64,000 nt of DNA from Zunongwangia sp. ESRF-bin46 (GCA_002631855.1 NTLF01000019.1:186001-250000), one strand, 5' to 3'. Positions 16,921 through 26,610 are shown, counted from the stretch's first letter. The notes: a model not told the origin generated them from the sequence alone. Numbers and translations are program-made.

Positions 16921-18126
16921 ATGAACCCTTCTGCATCAGGCTGGATACCAAAATTTATCTATCTATTTTCTTCAGAAGAGAGAAAGGTGCTTTTTAGTTC
17001 TTCAAAAACATTTTATGAATCTTTAAAGCAATCTGGGTTTTTATATGGTGTCCCCATAAAGAGCTTAACATTAAAACCTATTAGCTCTTTAACCCTCACC
17101 AAGGAGGAATATGCTAAGGTAAACTTGTTGCACTCCTTACTCTATATATATACTGTAGAAAAAAAGAGCACCAACTATATACAAGCCGTAAACACAATCA
17201 TTTCTTTTTACAAACAACTTGAAAAACAGAAAAAAGGCTGGTTAAAGCGATTTTCCATTTCTAGTACTGAAACATCAACATTAGAGAAAATAATCGCTTC
17301 TCGGTTACAAGAAAACACCTTCCTTTCAAAAAAAGATGCGGCTTCGTTGTTAACTTATGCACTATTATTTATTGATGTGCTTTGTTTTAAAGCTTTTCTG
17401 AAAAACCCAACTACTATAAAAGAAGAGTACGAAAAGCTTGAAAAAAAATTAGTTACGTGTTGTTTTTTGGCGCTAAAAGCTAAAAAGAAGAAGAATAAGT
17501 ACGACTCTTTAGTATTAGAACTTTTTGAATCTTCTTCAGATTTTCTTGAGAAAAACACTAAAAGCTCTAAAGCAAACCTTGTTGAAAGCTTGAGTTATTT
17601 TTCAGGTAAAGGCTATATGACCAATAAGTATTTATTAGACCTTTGTTGTTTGGCTGTATGGGACGATGGTGAAGTAGACTCTTCAGAGTTCCAATTTTTA
17701 CAGCAATTAGCAACGCTATTGCAACTTGATAAAAATGAGGTTGAAAACAGTCTGGAAGGTTTAAAAGCTTTTTCAGCAGCACACGCGAAAAAAATCAAGC
17801 TATTTGAATATGAACACCCCGTAAAACAGTTTTATAGACAATCGTCTGAAACTGTTAAACTTCTTATTCTTCGGAACAAAAAAAGATTGCAACAAGAGCT
17901 AGAAGAAAGTGGTGAATTGGTTTTGCTATTGGGAAAATCTACAACGAAAGACCTTTCTGAAAAAGAAAAACAAAAAGTAAAGACACAATTGCTGGATATT
18001 TGCAAGACAATCCCGTCGCTAACAATCTTCTTGTTGCCGGGCGGGACTATTTTATTGCCATTATTGATTAAGTTTATTCCAAAACTGTTACCGTCTTCGT
18101 TTAATGATAATAAAATAGAGGGATGA
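16921..18126 (+). CDS. LETM1-related biofilm-associated family protein
   Basis: 401 residues, helical, no signal peptide. The central region (about 225-285) resembles a TerB/tellurite-resistance-like helical module (DDGEVDSSEFQFLQQLA). The C-terminal ~60 residues hold a hydrophobic stretch LLPGGTILLPLLIKFIPKLLP, which matches the LETM1-like motif that names a Flavobacteriaceae family called LETM1-related biofilm-associated protein. The molecular function is not known; in mitochondria LETM1 is an inner-membrane cation/H+ exchange factor, but only the short motif is shared. Monocistronic; the SRP RNA gene lies downstream on the other strand. Confidence 0.72.
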   Translation: MNPSASGWIPKFIYLFSSEERKVLFSSSKTFYESLKQSGFLYGVPIKSLTLKPISSLTLTKEEYAKVNLLHSLLYIYTVEKKSTNYIQAVNTIISFYKQLEKQKKGWLKRFSISSTETSTLEKIIASRLQENTFLSKKDAASLLTYALLFIDVLCFKAFLKNPTTIKEEYEKLEKKLVTCCFLALKAKKKKNKYDSLVLELFESSSDFLEKNTKSSKANLVESLSYFSGKGYMTNKYLLDLCCLAVWDDGEVDSSEFQFLQQLATLLQLDKNEVENSLEGLKAFSAAHAKKIKLFEYEHPVKQFYRQSSETVKLLILRNKKRLQQELEESGELVLLLGKSTTKDLSEKEKQKVKTQLLDICKTIPSLTIFLLPGGTILLPLLIKFIPKLLPSSFNDNKIEG

Positions 18127-18162
18127 AAATGATTGGGAAAGCTTGACTTTAGCGCATAAAAA

Positions 18163-18259
18163 ATGGCAAGCTACCTACATCACACCGCTACGACCGTTTA
18201 CCCTTGCTGCGTTCCCGCCCTGGGGGATTCAACAGGAGCTGGTTGTGTAGGACTTGCCA
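18163..18259 (-). ncRNA. ffs: Bacterial small signal recognition particle RNA (4.5S-type)
   Basis: On the minus strand the transcript starts near GGCAAGTCC (18258) and ends near AGCTTGCC (18165), so its ends pair. The conserved apical domain that binds Ffh is present as GGGAACGCAGCAAGG, with flanking arms CCCCCAGGGC and the GUAGCGGUGUGAUGUAGG side closing the hairpin. About 95 nt, the usual size of the small SRP RNA. It directs co-translational membrane targeting together with Ffh and FtsY. A textbook promoter ends 4-5 nt before the predicted 5' end. Confidence 0.92.
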
Positions 18260-18262
18260 CTG

Positions 18263-18292
18263 CAAAGATACGTAGTTTTACATATTTAACAA
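18263..18292 (-). promoter_or_regulatory. Consensus Bacteroidota promoter of the SRP RNA
   Basis: Reading the minus strand: TTG (18290-18292), exactly 19 nt, TATCTTTG (18263-18270). Both elements and the spacer match the Bacteroidota housekeeping consensus and place the start at about 18258, the 5' end predicted from RNA folding. Confidence 0.88.
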
Positions 18293-18347
18293 TGGTTTTT
18301 AACGATGATTTTTTACATTTACTTTACAATTAATTTCAACATATATA

Positions 18348-19403
18348 ATGAAAACACATAAGGTATTCGCAGCTATTATTTTAGCGTTAATTATAGCCTC
18401 TTGCGGAAATAAATCTGGAGCAGAAAAAAATCCTTTTTCCCTTCAAATAAAGAATGTAAAGAAAACATATAAACCCTCGGACGAACTATCGGTTTCTATA
18501 ACAAATAAAGAAAAGATTGAAGTAGATTCTATAGTGTATTCGCTTCGGAACAAAAGAGTAGCGATTTCAGTTAAAAACAATCCACAAATCATTCCGTTAC
18601 AAAACCAAAGGTTAGGTAAAGACGAATTGAAAGCAACAATTTATGTAGGTGGCGAACAGTATGAAGCCAAAAAGGAATTTACACTACTTGCTTCAAAAAA
18701 ACCAGTATTATACACATACCAAGTTCTAGAAACGTATCCGCACGATGTTAACGCATTTACACAAGGGTTGGAGTTTGAAGGCGATACTTTATATGAAAGT
18801 ACTGGTAAACGAGGAGAATCCACTTTAAGAAAAACCAATTACAAAACAGGCGAAGTGTTGCAACAAGTAAAACTGGACAACCAATACTTTGGCGAAGGGC
18901 TTACTATCTTGAACAACAAAATATACCAACTTACATGGCAAGCAAACAAAGGTTTTATTTATGATGAAACCACTTTAGAACGCACAGGTAGTTTTGTTTA
19001 TGAAAATAGCAAAGAAGGTTGGGGTCTGTGCCACAGCAACTCTAAAATTTACAAGAGTGATGGTACCGAAAGGATATGGATGCTTAACCCAGAAACCTTA
19101 GCTGAGACAGACTATATCGAATTGTACACACATACAAGTAGAATCCCTAAAGTTAATGAGTTGGAATGGGTAGAAGGTAAAATCTATGCCAACGTGTGGG
19201 AACAATCTTCCATCGCGATTGTAAACCCTGATAACGGAGCCATAGAAGGTGTAATTGACCTCAACGGACTTCAAGAAAAAGTAACGCAACACCCAGACTT
19301 AAACGTTTTAAACGGAATTGCCTATAAAGGTGAAAAGGACATTTTATATATTACTGGGAAATATTGGGATAAATTATTTAAAGTTCAAGTAATAAAAAAG
19401 TAG
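18348..19403 (+). CDS. Glutaminyl-peptide cyclotransferase (glutamine cyclotransferase), lipoprotein
   Basis: 351 residues. Lipoprotein signal with IASC (Cys19). A small beta domain (about 30-110) precedes the five-bladed propeller of the plant/bacterial-type glutaminyl cyclase family (about 120-350): PHDVNAFTQGLEF, YESTGKRGESTLR, YFGEGLTIL, and the terminal NGIAYKGEKDILYITGKYWDKLF motif are typical. The enzyme converts N-terminal glutamine of peptides to pyroglutamate, here at the cell envelope. Single-gene unit; a terminator overlaps the stop codon. Confidence 0.9.
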   Translation: MKTHKVFAAIILALIIASCGNKSGAEKNPFSLQIKNVKKTYKPSDELSVSITNKEKIEVDSIVYSLRNKRVAISVKNNPQIIPLQNQRLGKDELKATIYVGGEQYEAKKEFTLLASKKPVLYTYQVLETYPHDVNAFTQGLEFEGDTLYESTGKRGESTLRKTNYKTGEVLQQVKLDNQYFGEGLTILNNKIYQLTWQANKGFIYDETTLERTGSFVYENSKEGWGLCHSNSKIYKSDGTERIWMLNPETLAETDYIELYTHTSRIPKVNELEWVEGKIYANVWEQSSIAIVNPDNGAIEGVIDLNGLQEKVTQHPDLNVLNGIAYKGEKDILYITGKYWDKLFKVQVIKK

Positions 19404-19423
19404 CTTTTTCAAGCTACTTTTTT
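19394..19423 (+). terminator. Terminator overlapping the glutaminyl cyclase stop codon
   Basis: A 13-bp perfect stem (19394-19406 with 19411-19423) with loop TTTC; the stop codon lies inside the 5' arm. A-run before and T-run after suggest bidirectional use between two convergent genes. Confidence 0.85.
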
Positions 19424-19442
19424 ATTTGTTTTTTATCTAACC

Positions 19443-20282
19443 TTACTTAGTAACAACAGTTGCCCCATCAGGTTTTGCAAATACTGGATTTTCCAATTGT
19501 GTTTCAGTAACCGTTATTTTGTTAAAGCGAAGGTCGTTACGCTCATCAGTGGGTTTACCGTCTTTTACATTATACCACGTTAACTTTTTAGGCAACGATA
19601 AGCCATTTACCTCTTCCCATTGATCATATTTAATGTAACTCCATTTATCGCTTTTTTTATTGTCCCTGTAGGTTACCGTATAAGCTAACCATTCCATAGT
19701 ATTGGTTTCTGGGTTTGAGTACAATATATATTCATCTTCTGGTGAATCCCCTACTCCAGCATTGTATGAAATTTTAATCGCATTATAAATAGTACCGTCC
19801 AATTCAGCAGGTTCCATTATTTCATAATTTATTCCTTCATCGCCTAACACAAAAGGCATAGCATAAAAGTAGAACATTAAGTTGTGGTAAAAATGTGCGT
19901 TCCCTTCATAGGTGTCTTCTTCATTTTCAAGTAACCAAACATCTGTTCCGTCATATCCTATAGACCAATCATCGGTTTCTATTTTAGTTTTTCGATCTTT
20001 TAATGAAATTGTATGCACCTCTTTGCCGCTTTTTCCGTCCATTTCAAAACAAAGATTGTTCATCTTGTTCCAAACATCCATTCCGCCGTGGGCTTTAAAA
20101 GTATTTGAAAGTTCTGCAGGATACGTCATGGCCATGTTTTCTTCAGAAGAATCCATTTTAGTATCTGTTGTCATTTCAGAAGTATTTTCTTTTCCATGAA
20201 CCTCTTCACTGGTTTCTTTTACCGCATCTTTACAAGCAACAAATAAAAGAAGTAGCATTGCAGTTGAAAGTAGTTTTTTCAT
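19443..20282 (-). CDS. DUF6503-like lipoprotein
   Basis: 279 residues. SPII signal (FVAC, Cys17) followed by an acidic, threonine/serine-rich linker to about residue 50. The body begins with FKAHGGMDVWNKMNNLCFEM, a pattern I associate with the flavobacterial DUF6503 family, whose predicted fold resembles LolA/LppX lipid-binding half-barrels. Later motifs such as DDWSIGYDGTDVWL and YEIMEPAELDGTIYNAIKIS fit such a beta-half-barrel. Function unknown. Monocistronic, convergent with the glutaminyl cyclase gene. Confidence 0.65.
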   Translation of the reverse strand: MKKLLSTAMLLLLFVACKDAVKETSEEVHGKENTSEMTTDTKMDSSEENMAMTYPAELSNTFKAHGGMDVWNKMNNLCFEMDGKSGKEVHTISLKDRKTKIETDDWSIGYDGTDVWLLENEEDTYEGNAHFYHNLMFYFYAMPFVLGDEGINYEIMEPAELDGTIYNAIKISYNAGVGDSPEDEYILYSNPETNTMEWLAYTVTYRDNKKSDKWSYIKYDQWEEVNGLSLPKKLTWYNVKDGKPTDERNDLRFNKITVTETQLENPVFAKPDGATVVTK

Positions 20283-20397
20283 AATTAGATTGGTTTTAAA
20301 TTTATTAAATATAATAAAGCTTTTTTGGTAGTCGGAATAAATTGAGAAACCTTTATGAAATTTTCAGTTTTATAAATCAATTGAATTGTTCACATCG

Positions 20398-20405
20398 TAT
20401 CTTTG
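20398..20405 (+). promoter_or_regulatory. -7 box of the SPOUT methyltransferase gene (predicted leaderless)
   Basis: TATCTTTG ends 4 nt before the ATG at 20410, so transcription should start at or next to the initiation codon. No good TTG -33 element was found at the ideal spacing. Confidence 0.6.
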
Positions 20406-20409
20406 TACT

Positions 20410-21216
20410 ATGGAAAAATATATTTCAAGCCTTCAAAACCCTCTAATTAAAGAGTTTACTTTACTTCAGTCAAAATCACGTGAACGTAAAAAAAAGAGTT
20501 TATTTACCATTGAAGGACAACGGGAAATTTCATTGGCCATAAAGGGTGGGTGCCGAATAAAAACCGTGCTTTTCTCTTCTGAAATAATAGCAGAGGAAGA
20601 TTTGTACGTAATTAAAGACCTGAGCAACAGCGAAACGGATTTTATTGAAATTTCAACTGATATATATGATAAACTCGCCTACCGAAATTCCACCGAAGGA
20701 ATTCTCGCTATTGCAGAAACAAAAGAACATTCATTAGAAAACCTCACACTTACATCACAAAACCCCTTAATTTTAGTTGCTGAAGCGACCGAAAAGCCAG
20801 GCAATATTGGCGCATTGTTACGAACTGCCGATGCAGCCAACTTAGACGGTGTTATTATCGTCGATATGAAAACAGATTTATACAACCCAAATATTATTAG
20901 AAGTAGCGTTGGTTGTGTGTTCACCAATAATATCGCGACAGGAAGTACTACAGAGATTATTTCATTTTTAAAAGCCAATAACATTTCAATCTATTGTGCA
21001 GCACTTCAATCTTCTGAAATGTACCACAGTCAAGATTACACTCAGGCTTCGGCAATAGTAGTAGGGACTGAAGACACTGGACTTTCTAAAGAGTGGCTAC
21101 AACACAGTACACAAAACATTATCATCCCTATGCAAGGCGAAATAGATAGTATGAACGTTTCGGTAGCTGCGGGAATACTTATCTTTGAAGCTAAAAGGCA
21201 AAGACAGTTTAAATAA
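20410..21216 (+). CDS. TrmH/SpoU-family RNA 2'-O-methyltransferase
   Basis: 268 residues from the ATG chosen here; an upstream in-frame TTG at 20386 is rejected because the promoter box lies between it and the ATG. The N-terminal ~100 residues form the SpoU substrate-binding domain (TIEGQREISLA). The C-terminal trefoil-knot SPOUT domain holds the three SAM motifs: NIGALLRTADA (motif 1), VVGTEDTGL (motif 2) and IPMQGEIDSMNVSVAAGI (motif 3). It should transfer a methyl group to a ribose 2'-OH of rRNA or tRNA; the exact site cannot be read off. Located 29 nt upstream of an M48 protease gene. Confidence 0.92.
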   Translation: MEKYISSLQNPLIKEFTLLQSKSRERKKKSLFTIEGQREISLAIKGGCRIKTVLFSSEIIAEEDLYVIKDLSNSETDFIEISTDIYDKLAYRNSTEGILAIAETKEHSLENLTLTSQNPLILVAEATEKPGNIGALLRTADAANLDGVIIVDMKTDLYNPNIIRSSVGCVFTNNIATGSTTEIISFLKANNISIYCAALQSSEMYHSQDYTQASAIVVGTEDTGLSKEWLQHSTQNIIIPMQGEIDSMNVSVAAGILIFEAKRQRQFK

Positions 21217-21245
21217 TCATCTCTTTCTTTTCCATCCTCTTACGT

Positions 21246-22484
21246 ATGACTCCACAAACTTTATTTTACATCATCATCGCTATTTTGGTTATCAATTTTA
21301 TCATTGATCAAGTTCTTGATGCTTTAAACGCCAAGCACTTTAACGATGCTTTACCCGCTGAAATTGATGATGTATATGATGAAGCTGAATACAAAAAATC
21401 GCAAGCATATAAAAAGGAAAAATATCGTTTTGGACTTATAACTGGGTTTGTTTCAATAGTGGGTACTTTGTTATTTTTCTTTTTAGATGGCTTCGCATAT
21501 GTAGATGGGATTGCTCGTTCTGTTTCAGATAATGAAATATTAGTTGCCTTGCTTTTCTTCGGAATCATTCTATTTGTTAGTGATATTATCATGACGCCTT
21601 TTGGATATTACAACACTTTTGTAATTGAAGAAAAGTTTGGTTTCAATAAAACCACAAAAAAAACCTTCATTTTAGATAAGTTAAAAGGCTGGTTTATGAT
21701 GGGTATTATTGGTGGGGTTTTGTTAAGCGCCATCATTTGGTTTTATCAATCTACTGGCAGTTATTTTTGGTTATGGGCCTGGGGCATTATCACTGTTTTC
21801 GCTTTGTTTATGAATTTGTTTTACGCACGTTTAATTGTCCCTTTATTCAACAAACAAACTCCATTAGAAGAAGGTTCGCTTCGCTCAAAAATTAAAACCT
21901 ACGCTAATACCGTTGGGTTTACCTTAGATAAAATTTTCGTGATTGATGGTTCTAAACGTAGTACGAAAGCAAACGCTTATTTTTCTGGCTTCGGAAAAGA
22001 AAAACGAATTACTCTATACGATACGTTGATTAATGACCTTGAAGATGACGAAATCGTCGCTGTTTTAGCACACGAAGTAGGTCACTATAAAAAGAACCAT
22101 ATTATCATTAACCTCTTTGCTTCTATTCTCTCTACGGGTTTTACACTGTGGATATTATCTCTTTTTATTGGTAGTCCATTACTTTCCGAAGCATTGAACG
22201 TTTCGCAACCTTCTTTTCATATTGGGTTAATTGCTTTTGGGGTTTTATATACTCCGGTTTCAGAAATCACAGGTTTATTGATGAATTACCTTTCCCGAAA
22301 ATTTGAATACCAGGCAGACAATTATGCAAAAACAACTTTTAGTGCACCACCGCTTATTTCAGCTTTAAAAAAACTATCTAAAAATAGTTTGAGCAACCTT
22401 ACACCACATCCGGCCTATGTGTTTATGCATTACTCACACCCAACATTATTAGAGCGTTTTAAGAGTTTAAAAAAGGTTAAATGA
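21246..22484 (+). CDS. M48-family membrane metalloprotease (Ste24/CAAX protease-like)
   Basis: 412 residues with several transmembrane helices (about 3-20, 65-85, 95-120, 150-175, 178-200, 290-310, 325-345). The zinc site is complete: HEVGH (His276, Glu277, His280) and Glu354 in KFEYQAD, with the Ste24-specific NAYFSGFGKEKRITLYDTL segment before it. Ste24-type enzymes cleave membrane-associated substrates; bacteria rarely have prenylated proteins, so a quality-control role in the inner membrane is more likely (inference). It follows the methyltransferase gene by 29 nt and precedes the MscS gene by 36 nt. Confidence 0.92.
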   Translation: MTPQTLFYIIIAILVINFIIDQVLDALNAKHFNDALPAEIDDVYDEAEYKKSQAYKKEKYRFGLITGFVSIVGTLLFFFLDGFAYVDGIARSVSDNEILVALLFFGIILFVSDIIMTPFGYYNTFVIEEKFGFNKTTKKTFILDKLKGWFMMGIIGGVLLSAIIWFYQSTGSYFWLWAWGIITVFALFMNLFYARLIVPLFNKQTPLEEGSLRSKIKTYANTVGFTLDKIFVIDGSKRSTKANAYFSGFGKEKRITLYDTLINDLEDDEIVAVLAHEVGHYKKNHIIINLFASILSTGFTLWILSLFIGSPLLSEALNVSQPSFHIGLIAFGVLYTPVSEITGLLMNYLSRKFEYQADNYAKTTFSAPPLISALKKLSKNSLSNLTPHPAYVFMHYSHPTLLERFKSLKKVK

Positions 22485-22520
22485 TTTTAGGTGCGATTCT
22501 TTTTCATTAAATTTAAAGCA

Positions 22521-24311
22521 ATGAAAAAACTTTTACCCTTCCTTACGCTTCTTCTCAGCTTCCTTTTATTAGGTGCTCCTTATGTTTATGCACAATCTGA
22601 ACAGGATTCCATAAAACCAGTTGATGAAAGTAAACTTCCAAGTAAAAAGCGAGTAATAGACGATAGTGCTTACTATTCATCTAACCCTTATACAGACTAT
22701 AACGAAGCATACTATAGGGTAAACAGACTTAATGAACAAGTAGGCTTGCCCCCAAGACAATTTAATTTAAGAACACCACAGGCAGCATTAGAACATTTTA
22801 TTTTAAAATCCCGCAGTGGAAAATATGAGGAAGCTCTTTATGCTTTAAACTTAAATTTATTACCCCAAAACACAACAAAAGAAGAAGCTGCAATCTTAGC
22901 TGAAAAACTATATTTTGTCATTAATCAGCGGGTTAATATCGACTGGGATGGCCTTTCCGATCGTCCCGATGGGCAAATTGATATTAGCACAACCACTAAT
23001 CAAGCCATTGCGGGAAAACCGAGAAGGAGCGTTGTTTTTGGAGAAGTAGAATTGGGCGAACGGGATATCGTTATGCGTGTACAGCGCATTAGATATGAAG
23101 AATATGGAGCACTTTGGCTTATTTCTGCCAATACAGTTGAAAATATTGAGTCTTTATACGAAGAATATGGTCCTAGAAAATTGGACAAAATGATGCCCGA
23201 GTGGTCTCGTATTCATTTTTTAGGATTTCAAGTTTGGAAACTGTTCGGCATTATTCTACTACTTGTTATTGCTTGGTTTTTTGGCAAGTTTGTCACCTAT
23301 TTAATGCGAAAGATACTCCGAAAATCGAAAAGAACATGGATAAAACACATTGCAAATAAGCTTGCAAAACCTGCTGGTATTTTATTCGGGACACTATTTT
23401 TCTACATTCTTTTAGATAACCTTATATCTCTTTCTGGAGGGTTTGCCAATATTGTTTATACCAGTTTAATTATCCTTATCATAGGCTCCATCACTTGGTT
23501 TATCACCAGTTTTGTTGATTATTTAATGACTTACATTGCTGAAAATAAAATTGGTGATGTTTCAGAAGAAGAAAACGAAGAGGCCCGGAAAATGCTTACT
23601 TACATTTCGGTGGCAAGAAGAATAGTAACCTTTTTGGTTGTTGTTATTGGTGGATATATCATCATTTCACAATTCAGGGCATTAGAAAAAGTGGGGATTT
23701 CCTTGTTGGCTTCAGCCGGTGTTGCAACGGTAATTTTAGGTATTGCAGCACAAAACACCTTAGGAAACATCTTCGCCGGTCTACAAATAGCTATTACAAA
23801 ACCAGTTCGTGTAGGTGATACTGTTATTATTAAAGACGATTGGGGCAATGTTGAAGAAATTGGCTTTACATATATGGTGGTCCGTACTTGGGACTTAAGA
23901 CGATTAGTAGTCCCATTAAAGTTTGTAATATCAAATATTTTTGAAAATTGGTCCATGACCAGTTCGCATCAAATACGGCCTATTTTCTTGTATGCAGATT
24001 ATCGAGTTGATGTAGCAAAAATACGTTCGGAATTTGAAAAAATGCTCGAAGCAGAAGAAGATTGGGATGAAGACAATCCAGCGGTTGTTGAAGTGGTCGA
24101 TATGACCGAAGAATCTGTAAAACTAAGAGCGCTCTGTAGTGCTAAAGATGCTAAAACAACGTGGAAACTACATTGTGCACTGCGAGAAAAATTAATCGCA
24201 TACATCTGTCAATTAGAAGATGGCATCTATCTTTCCAGAACTCGTGTGGATATTTCAAACCGCACAGAGGACAGAAAAGAACGCCAAAACCCTTCTTCCG
24301 AAGAAAAATAA
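22521..24311 (+). CDS. MscS-family mechanosensitive ion channel with long N-terminal domain
   Basis: 596 residues from the ATG at 22521; a GTG 30 nt upstream is open but adds a charged stretch before the signal peptide. Order: signal peptide (cleaved near YAQ), periplasmic helical domain (about 25-230), transmembrane helices near 238-258, 283-305, 310-332 and 366-385, the pore helix (about 392-425, with GVATVILGIAAQNTLGNIFAG), then the cytoplasmic MscS beta domain (VRVGDTVIIKDDWGNVEEIGF) and C-terminal alpha/beta domain. It should open under membrane tension to release solutes on hypo-osmotic shock. The extended periplasmic part is as in larger MscS paralogues. Confidence 0.92.
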   Translation: MKKLLPFLTLLLSFLLLGAPYVYAQSEQDSIKPVDESKLPSKKRVIDDSAYYSSNPYTDYNEAYYRVNRLNEQVGLPPRQFNLRTPQAALEHFILKSRSGKYEEALYALNLNLLPQNTTKEEAAILAEKLYFVINQRVNIDWDGLSDRPDGQIDISTTTNQAIAGKPRRSVVFGEVELGERDIVMRVQRIRYEEYGALWLISANTVENIESLYEEYGPRKLDKMMPEWSRIHFLGFQVWKLFGIILLLVIAWFFGKFVTYLMRKILRKSKRTWIKHIANKLAKPAGILFGTLFFYILLDNLISLSGGFANIVYTSLIILIIGSITWFITSFVDYLMTYIAENKIGDVSEEENEEARKMLTYISVARRIVTFLVVVIGGYIIISQFRALEKVGISLLASAGVATVILGIAAQNTLGNIFAGLQIAITKPVRVGDTVIIKDDWGNVEEIGFTYMVVRTWDLRRLVVPLKFVISNIFENWSMTSSHQIRPIFLYADYRVDVAKIRSEFEKMLEAEEDWDEDNPAVVEVVDMTEESVKLRALCSAKDAKTTWKLHCALREKLIAYICQLEDGIYLSRTRVDISNRTEDRKERQNPSSEEK

Positions 24312-24405
24312 AAACGTCAGTATATTCAGCATTAAAATAGCCATACAAAAAAGAAATGGCGAGGTTTTTGTTGTTTAATACATATTGAAATTGTACATTT
24401 AATTT

Positions 24406-26610
24406 ATGACAGAAGCTGTTTTAGAAGCCGAAAAAAAACAACTCGCCAAAGAATATAAAAAGCTTCTTAAAATTAGTTATCGAACGCTCTCTGCGGAAGA
24501 TAAAAAATTAATTAGAAGTGCTTTTGATGTAGCCGTTGATGCTCATAAAGATCAACGTCGTAAAAGTGGCGAAGCGTACATATTCCATCCAATAGCCGTA
24601 GCTAAAATTGTAGCTGCAGAAATTGGGCTGGACGCAACTTCTATTGCTGCTGCCTTGCTTCACGACGTAGTAGAAGATACCGAATATACACTAACAGATT
24701 TAGAACAACTGTTTGGAGAAGCTGTTGCCCGCATTGTAGATGGTTTAACCAAAATCTCTAAAATGCCGTACGACAAAGACGTATCGTTACAGGCTGAAAA
24801 TTTTAGAAAAATGTTGCTCACCCTCAACGAGGATATTCGGGTTATCATCATTAAAATTGCCGACCGTTTGCACAATATGCAAACAATGGAAAGCATGCCA
24901 GCACATAAGCAGGTGAAAATTGCTTCGGAAACCTTATACATTTATGCCCCAATGGCGCACCGTATTGGTTTATACAATATTAAAACCGAACTGGAAGATT
25001 TAGGTTTGAAGTATACAGAGCCAGAAGTTTACAACGACATTCACAGTAAAATAAGGGACAGTAAGGAAGAGCAAGATGCTTATATTGAAGCTTTTTCCAA
25101 AACACTGAAAGATTCGTTTGATTCCGAAAACTTGAATTATGAAATAAAAGGGCGTCCAAAATCTATATTTTCAATTCGTAGAAAAATGATTGCTCAAAAC
25201 GTAAGCTTTGATGAAGTGTATGATAAGTTTGCGGTTCGTATTATCTACAAAAGTGATCTTGAAAATGAAAAATTTCTTGCTTGGAAAATATATTCCATTG
25301 TAACAGATCACTTTAGACCTAACCCAATGCGATTACGGGATTGGATTTCTTCCCCAAAATCTACTGGTTATGAAGCCCTTCACATTACCGTGATGGGGCC
25401 AAAAGGTAGATGGGTAGAAGTGCAGATTCGTAGCGAACGCATGAACGAAATTGCCGAAAAAGGCTACGCTGCCCATTATAAATACAAAAACAAAGAAAAA
25501 GAAGACGGTGGTCTTGATGACTGGTTGAACAAGTTACAAGATACACTGGAAAATTCAGAAATCAGCGCCGTAGATTTTGTAGAGGAATTTAAACTAAACC
25601 TGTACGCAAAAGAAATTTTTGTCTTTACCCCAAAAGGAGACTTATTTTCCTTGCCCAAAGGTTCAAGCGCACTCGACTTTGCTTTCCAAGTGCACACCGA
25701 AGTGGGCATGCATACCAGGGGAACCAAGGTAAACGGGAAGTTAGTGCCGTTAAGTCATATATTAAAAAGCGGTGACCAAGTAGAAATTATTACTTCAGAA
25801 AAAAGCAAACCATCTGCAAACTGGTTAGATTATGCAACTACCGGTAGAGCACGTTCAAAAATTAAATCTTCCTTAAAAGAAGAGAAAAAACAACTTGCTG
25901 AAGAAGGAAAAGCAGTATTAGCAAGAAAGTTAAAATCGCTGAAAATCACTTTAGACGAAAAAACCATTAATCAGTTGGTTGTTTACTTCAAAGTAAAAAC
26001 GAGCTTAGACCTTTTTTATCGGGTAGGTGCAGGTATAATTGACAATCAAAAACTAAAAGATTTTGCAGCTTCCAGAAGCAATGCTTTTGTAAATTTCTTT
26101 AAAAATAAAATACGAAAACCAGATAAGCCTCAAGATATAAACAAAGAGGAGATTACTGAAAAATATGACCAACTCGTCTTTGGTAAAGAAGAAGAAAAAC
26201 TGGATTACAAAATGGCCAATTGCTGTAACCCAATCCCTGGAGACGATGTGTTTGGCTTTGTTACAGTAAATGACGGTATCAAGGTACATAAACAAAACTG
26301 CCCCAATGCCTTGCAATTACAGAGTAATTTCAGCTACCGAATCATGAAAGCCAAATGGATTGACTCTACTCAACGCGAGTTTAAAGCCAAGTTGATCATT
26401 ACGGGTATTGATGCCGTTGGGCTTGTAAATAATGTTACCAGACTTATATCAAATAACATGAACATAGATATGAGAGGTGTTCATTTTGACAGTGATGACG
26501 GAGTTTTTAACGGAAAAATAACCGTAGTGGTAAAAAATAAAAATGTATTGGACAACCTAGTCAAAAAATTGAAAAAAATAAACGGAATAGATAAAGTTAC
26601 ACGAGTTTAA
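24406..26610 (+). CDS. RelA/SpoT-family (p)ppGpp synthetase/hydrolase
   Basis: 734 residues, full-length 'long RSH'. HD hydrolase domain (about 45-200) with intact His86-Asp87 in LLHDVVED; synthetase domain (about 235-370) with GRPKSIFSI, YDKFAVRI, STGYEALH and EVQIRS; TGS domain (about 400-465, FTPKGDLFSLPKGSSALDFAF); a helical/zinc-finger-like region with MANCCNPIPGDD (about 605); and a C-terminal ACT domain (about 658-734). Both catalytic halves look functional, so it should make and degrade the stringent-response alarmone. The short spacer to fur contains a promoter for fur. Confidence 0.95.
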   Translation: MTEAVLEAEKKQLAKEYKKLLKISYRTLSAEDKKLIRSAFDVAVDAHKDQRRKSGEAYIFHPIAVAKIVAAEIGLDATSIAAALLHDVVEDTEYTLTDLEQLFGEAVARIVDGLTKISKMPYDKDVSLQAENFRKMLLTLNEDIRVIIIKIADRLHNMQTMESMPAHKQVKIASETLYIYAPMAHRIGLYNIKTELEDLGLKYTEPEVYNDIHSKIRDSKEEQDAYIEAFSKTLKDSFDSENLNYEIKGRPKSIFSIRRKMIAQNVSFDEVYDKFAVRIIYKSDLENEKFLAWKIYSIVTDHFRPNPMRLRDWISSPKSTGYEALHITVMGPKGRWVEVQIRSERMNEIAEKGYAAHYKYKNKEKEDGGLDDWLNKLQDTLENSEISAVDFVEEFKLNLYAKEIFVFTPKGDLFSLPKGSSALDFAFQVHTEVGMHTRGTKVNGKLVPLSHILKSGDQVEIITSEKSKPSANWLDYATTGRARSKIKSSLKEEKKQLAEEGKAVLARKLKSLKITLDEKTINQLVVYFKVKTSLDLFYRVGAGIIDNQKLKDFAASRSNAFVNFFKNKIRKPDKPQDINKEEITEKYDQLVFGKEEEKLDYKMANCCNPIPGDDVFGFVTVNDGIKVHKQNCPNALQLQSNFSYRIMKAKWIDSTQREFKAKLIITGIDAVGLVNNVTRLISNNMNIDMRGVHFDSDDGVFNGKITVVVKNKNVLDNLVKKLKKINGIDKVTRV

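Noticed and set aside
20386-20409. TTG start 24 nt upstream of the methyltransferase ATG
   Set aside because: The TATCTTTG promoter box lies between the two, so the transcript would not include it.
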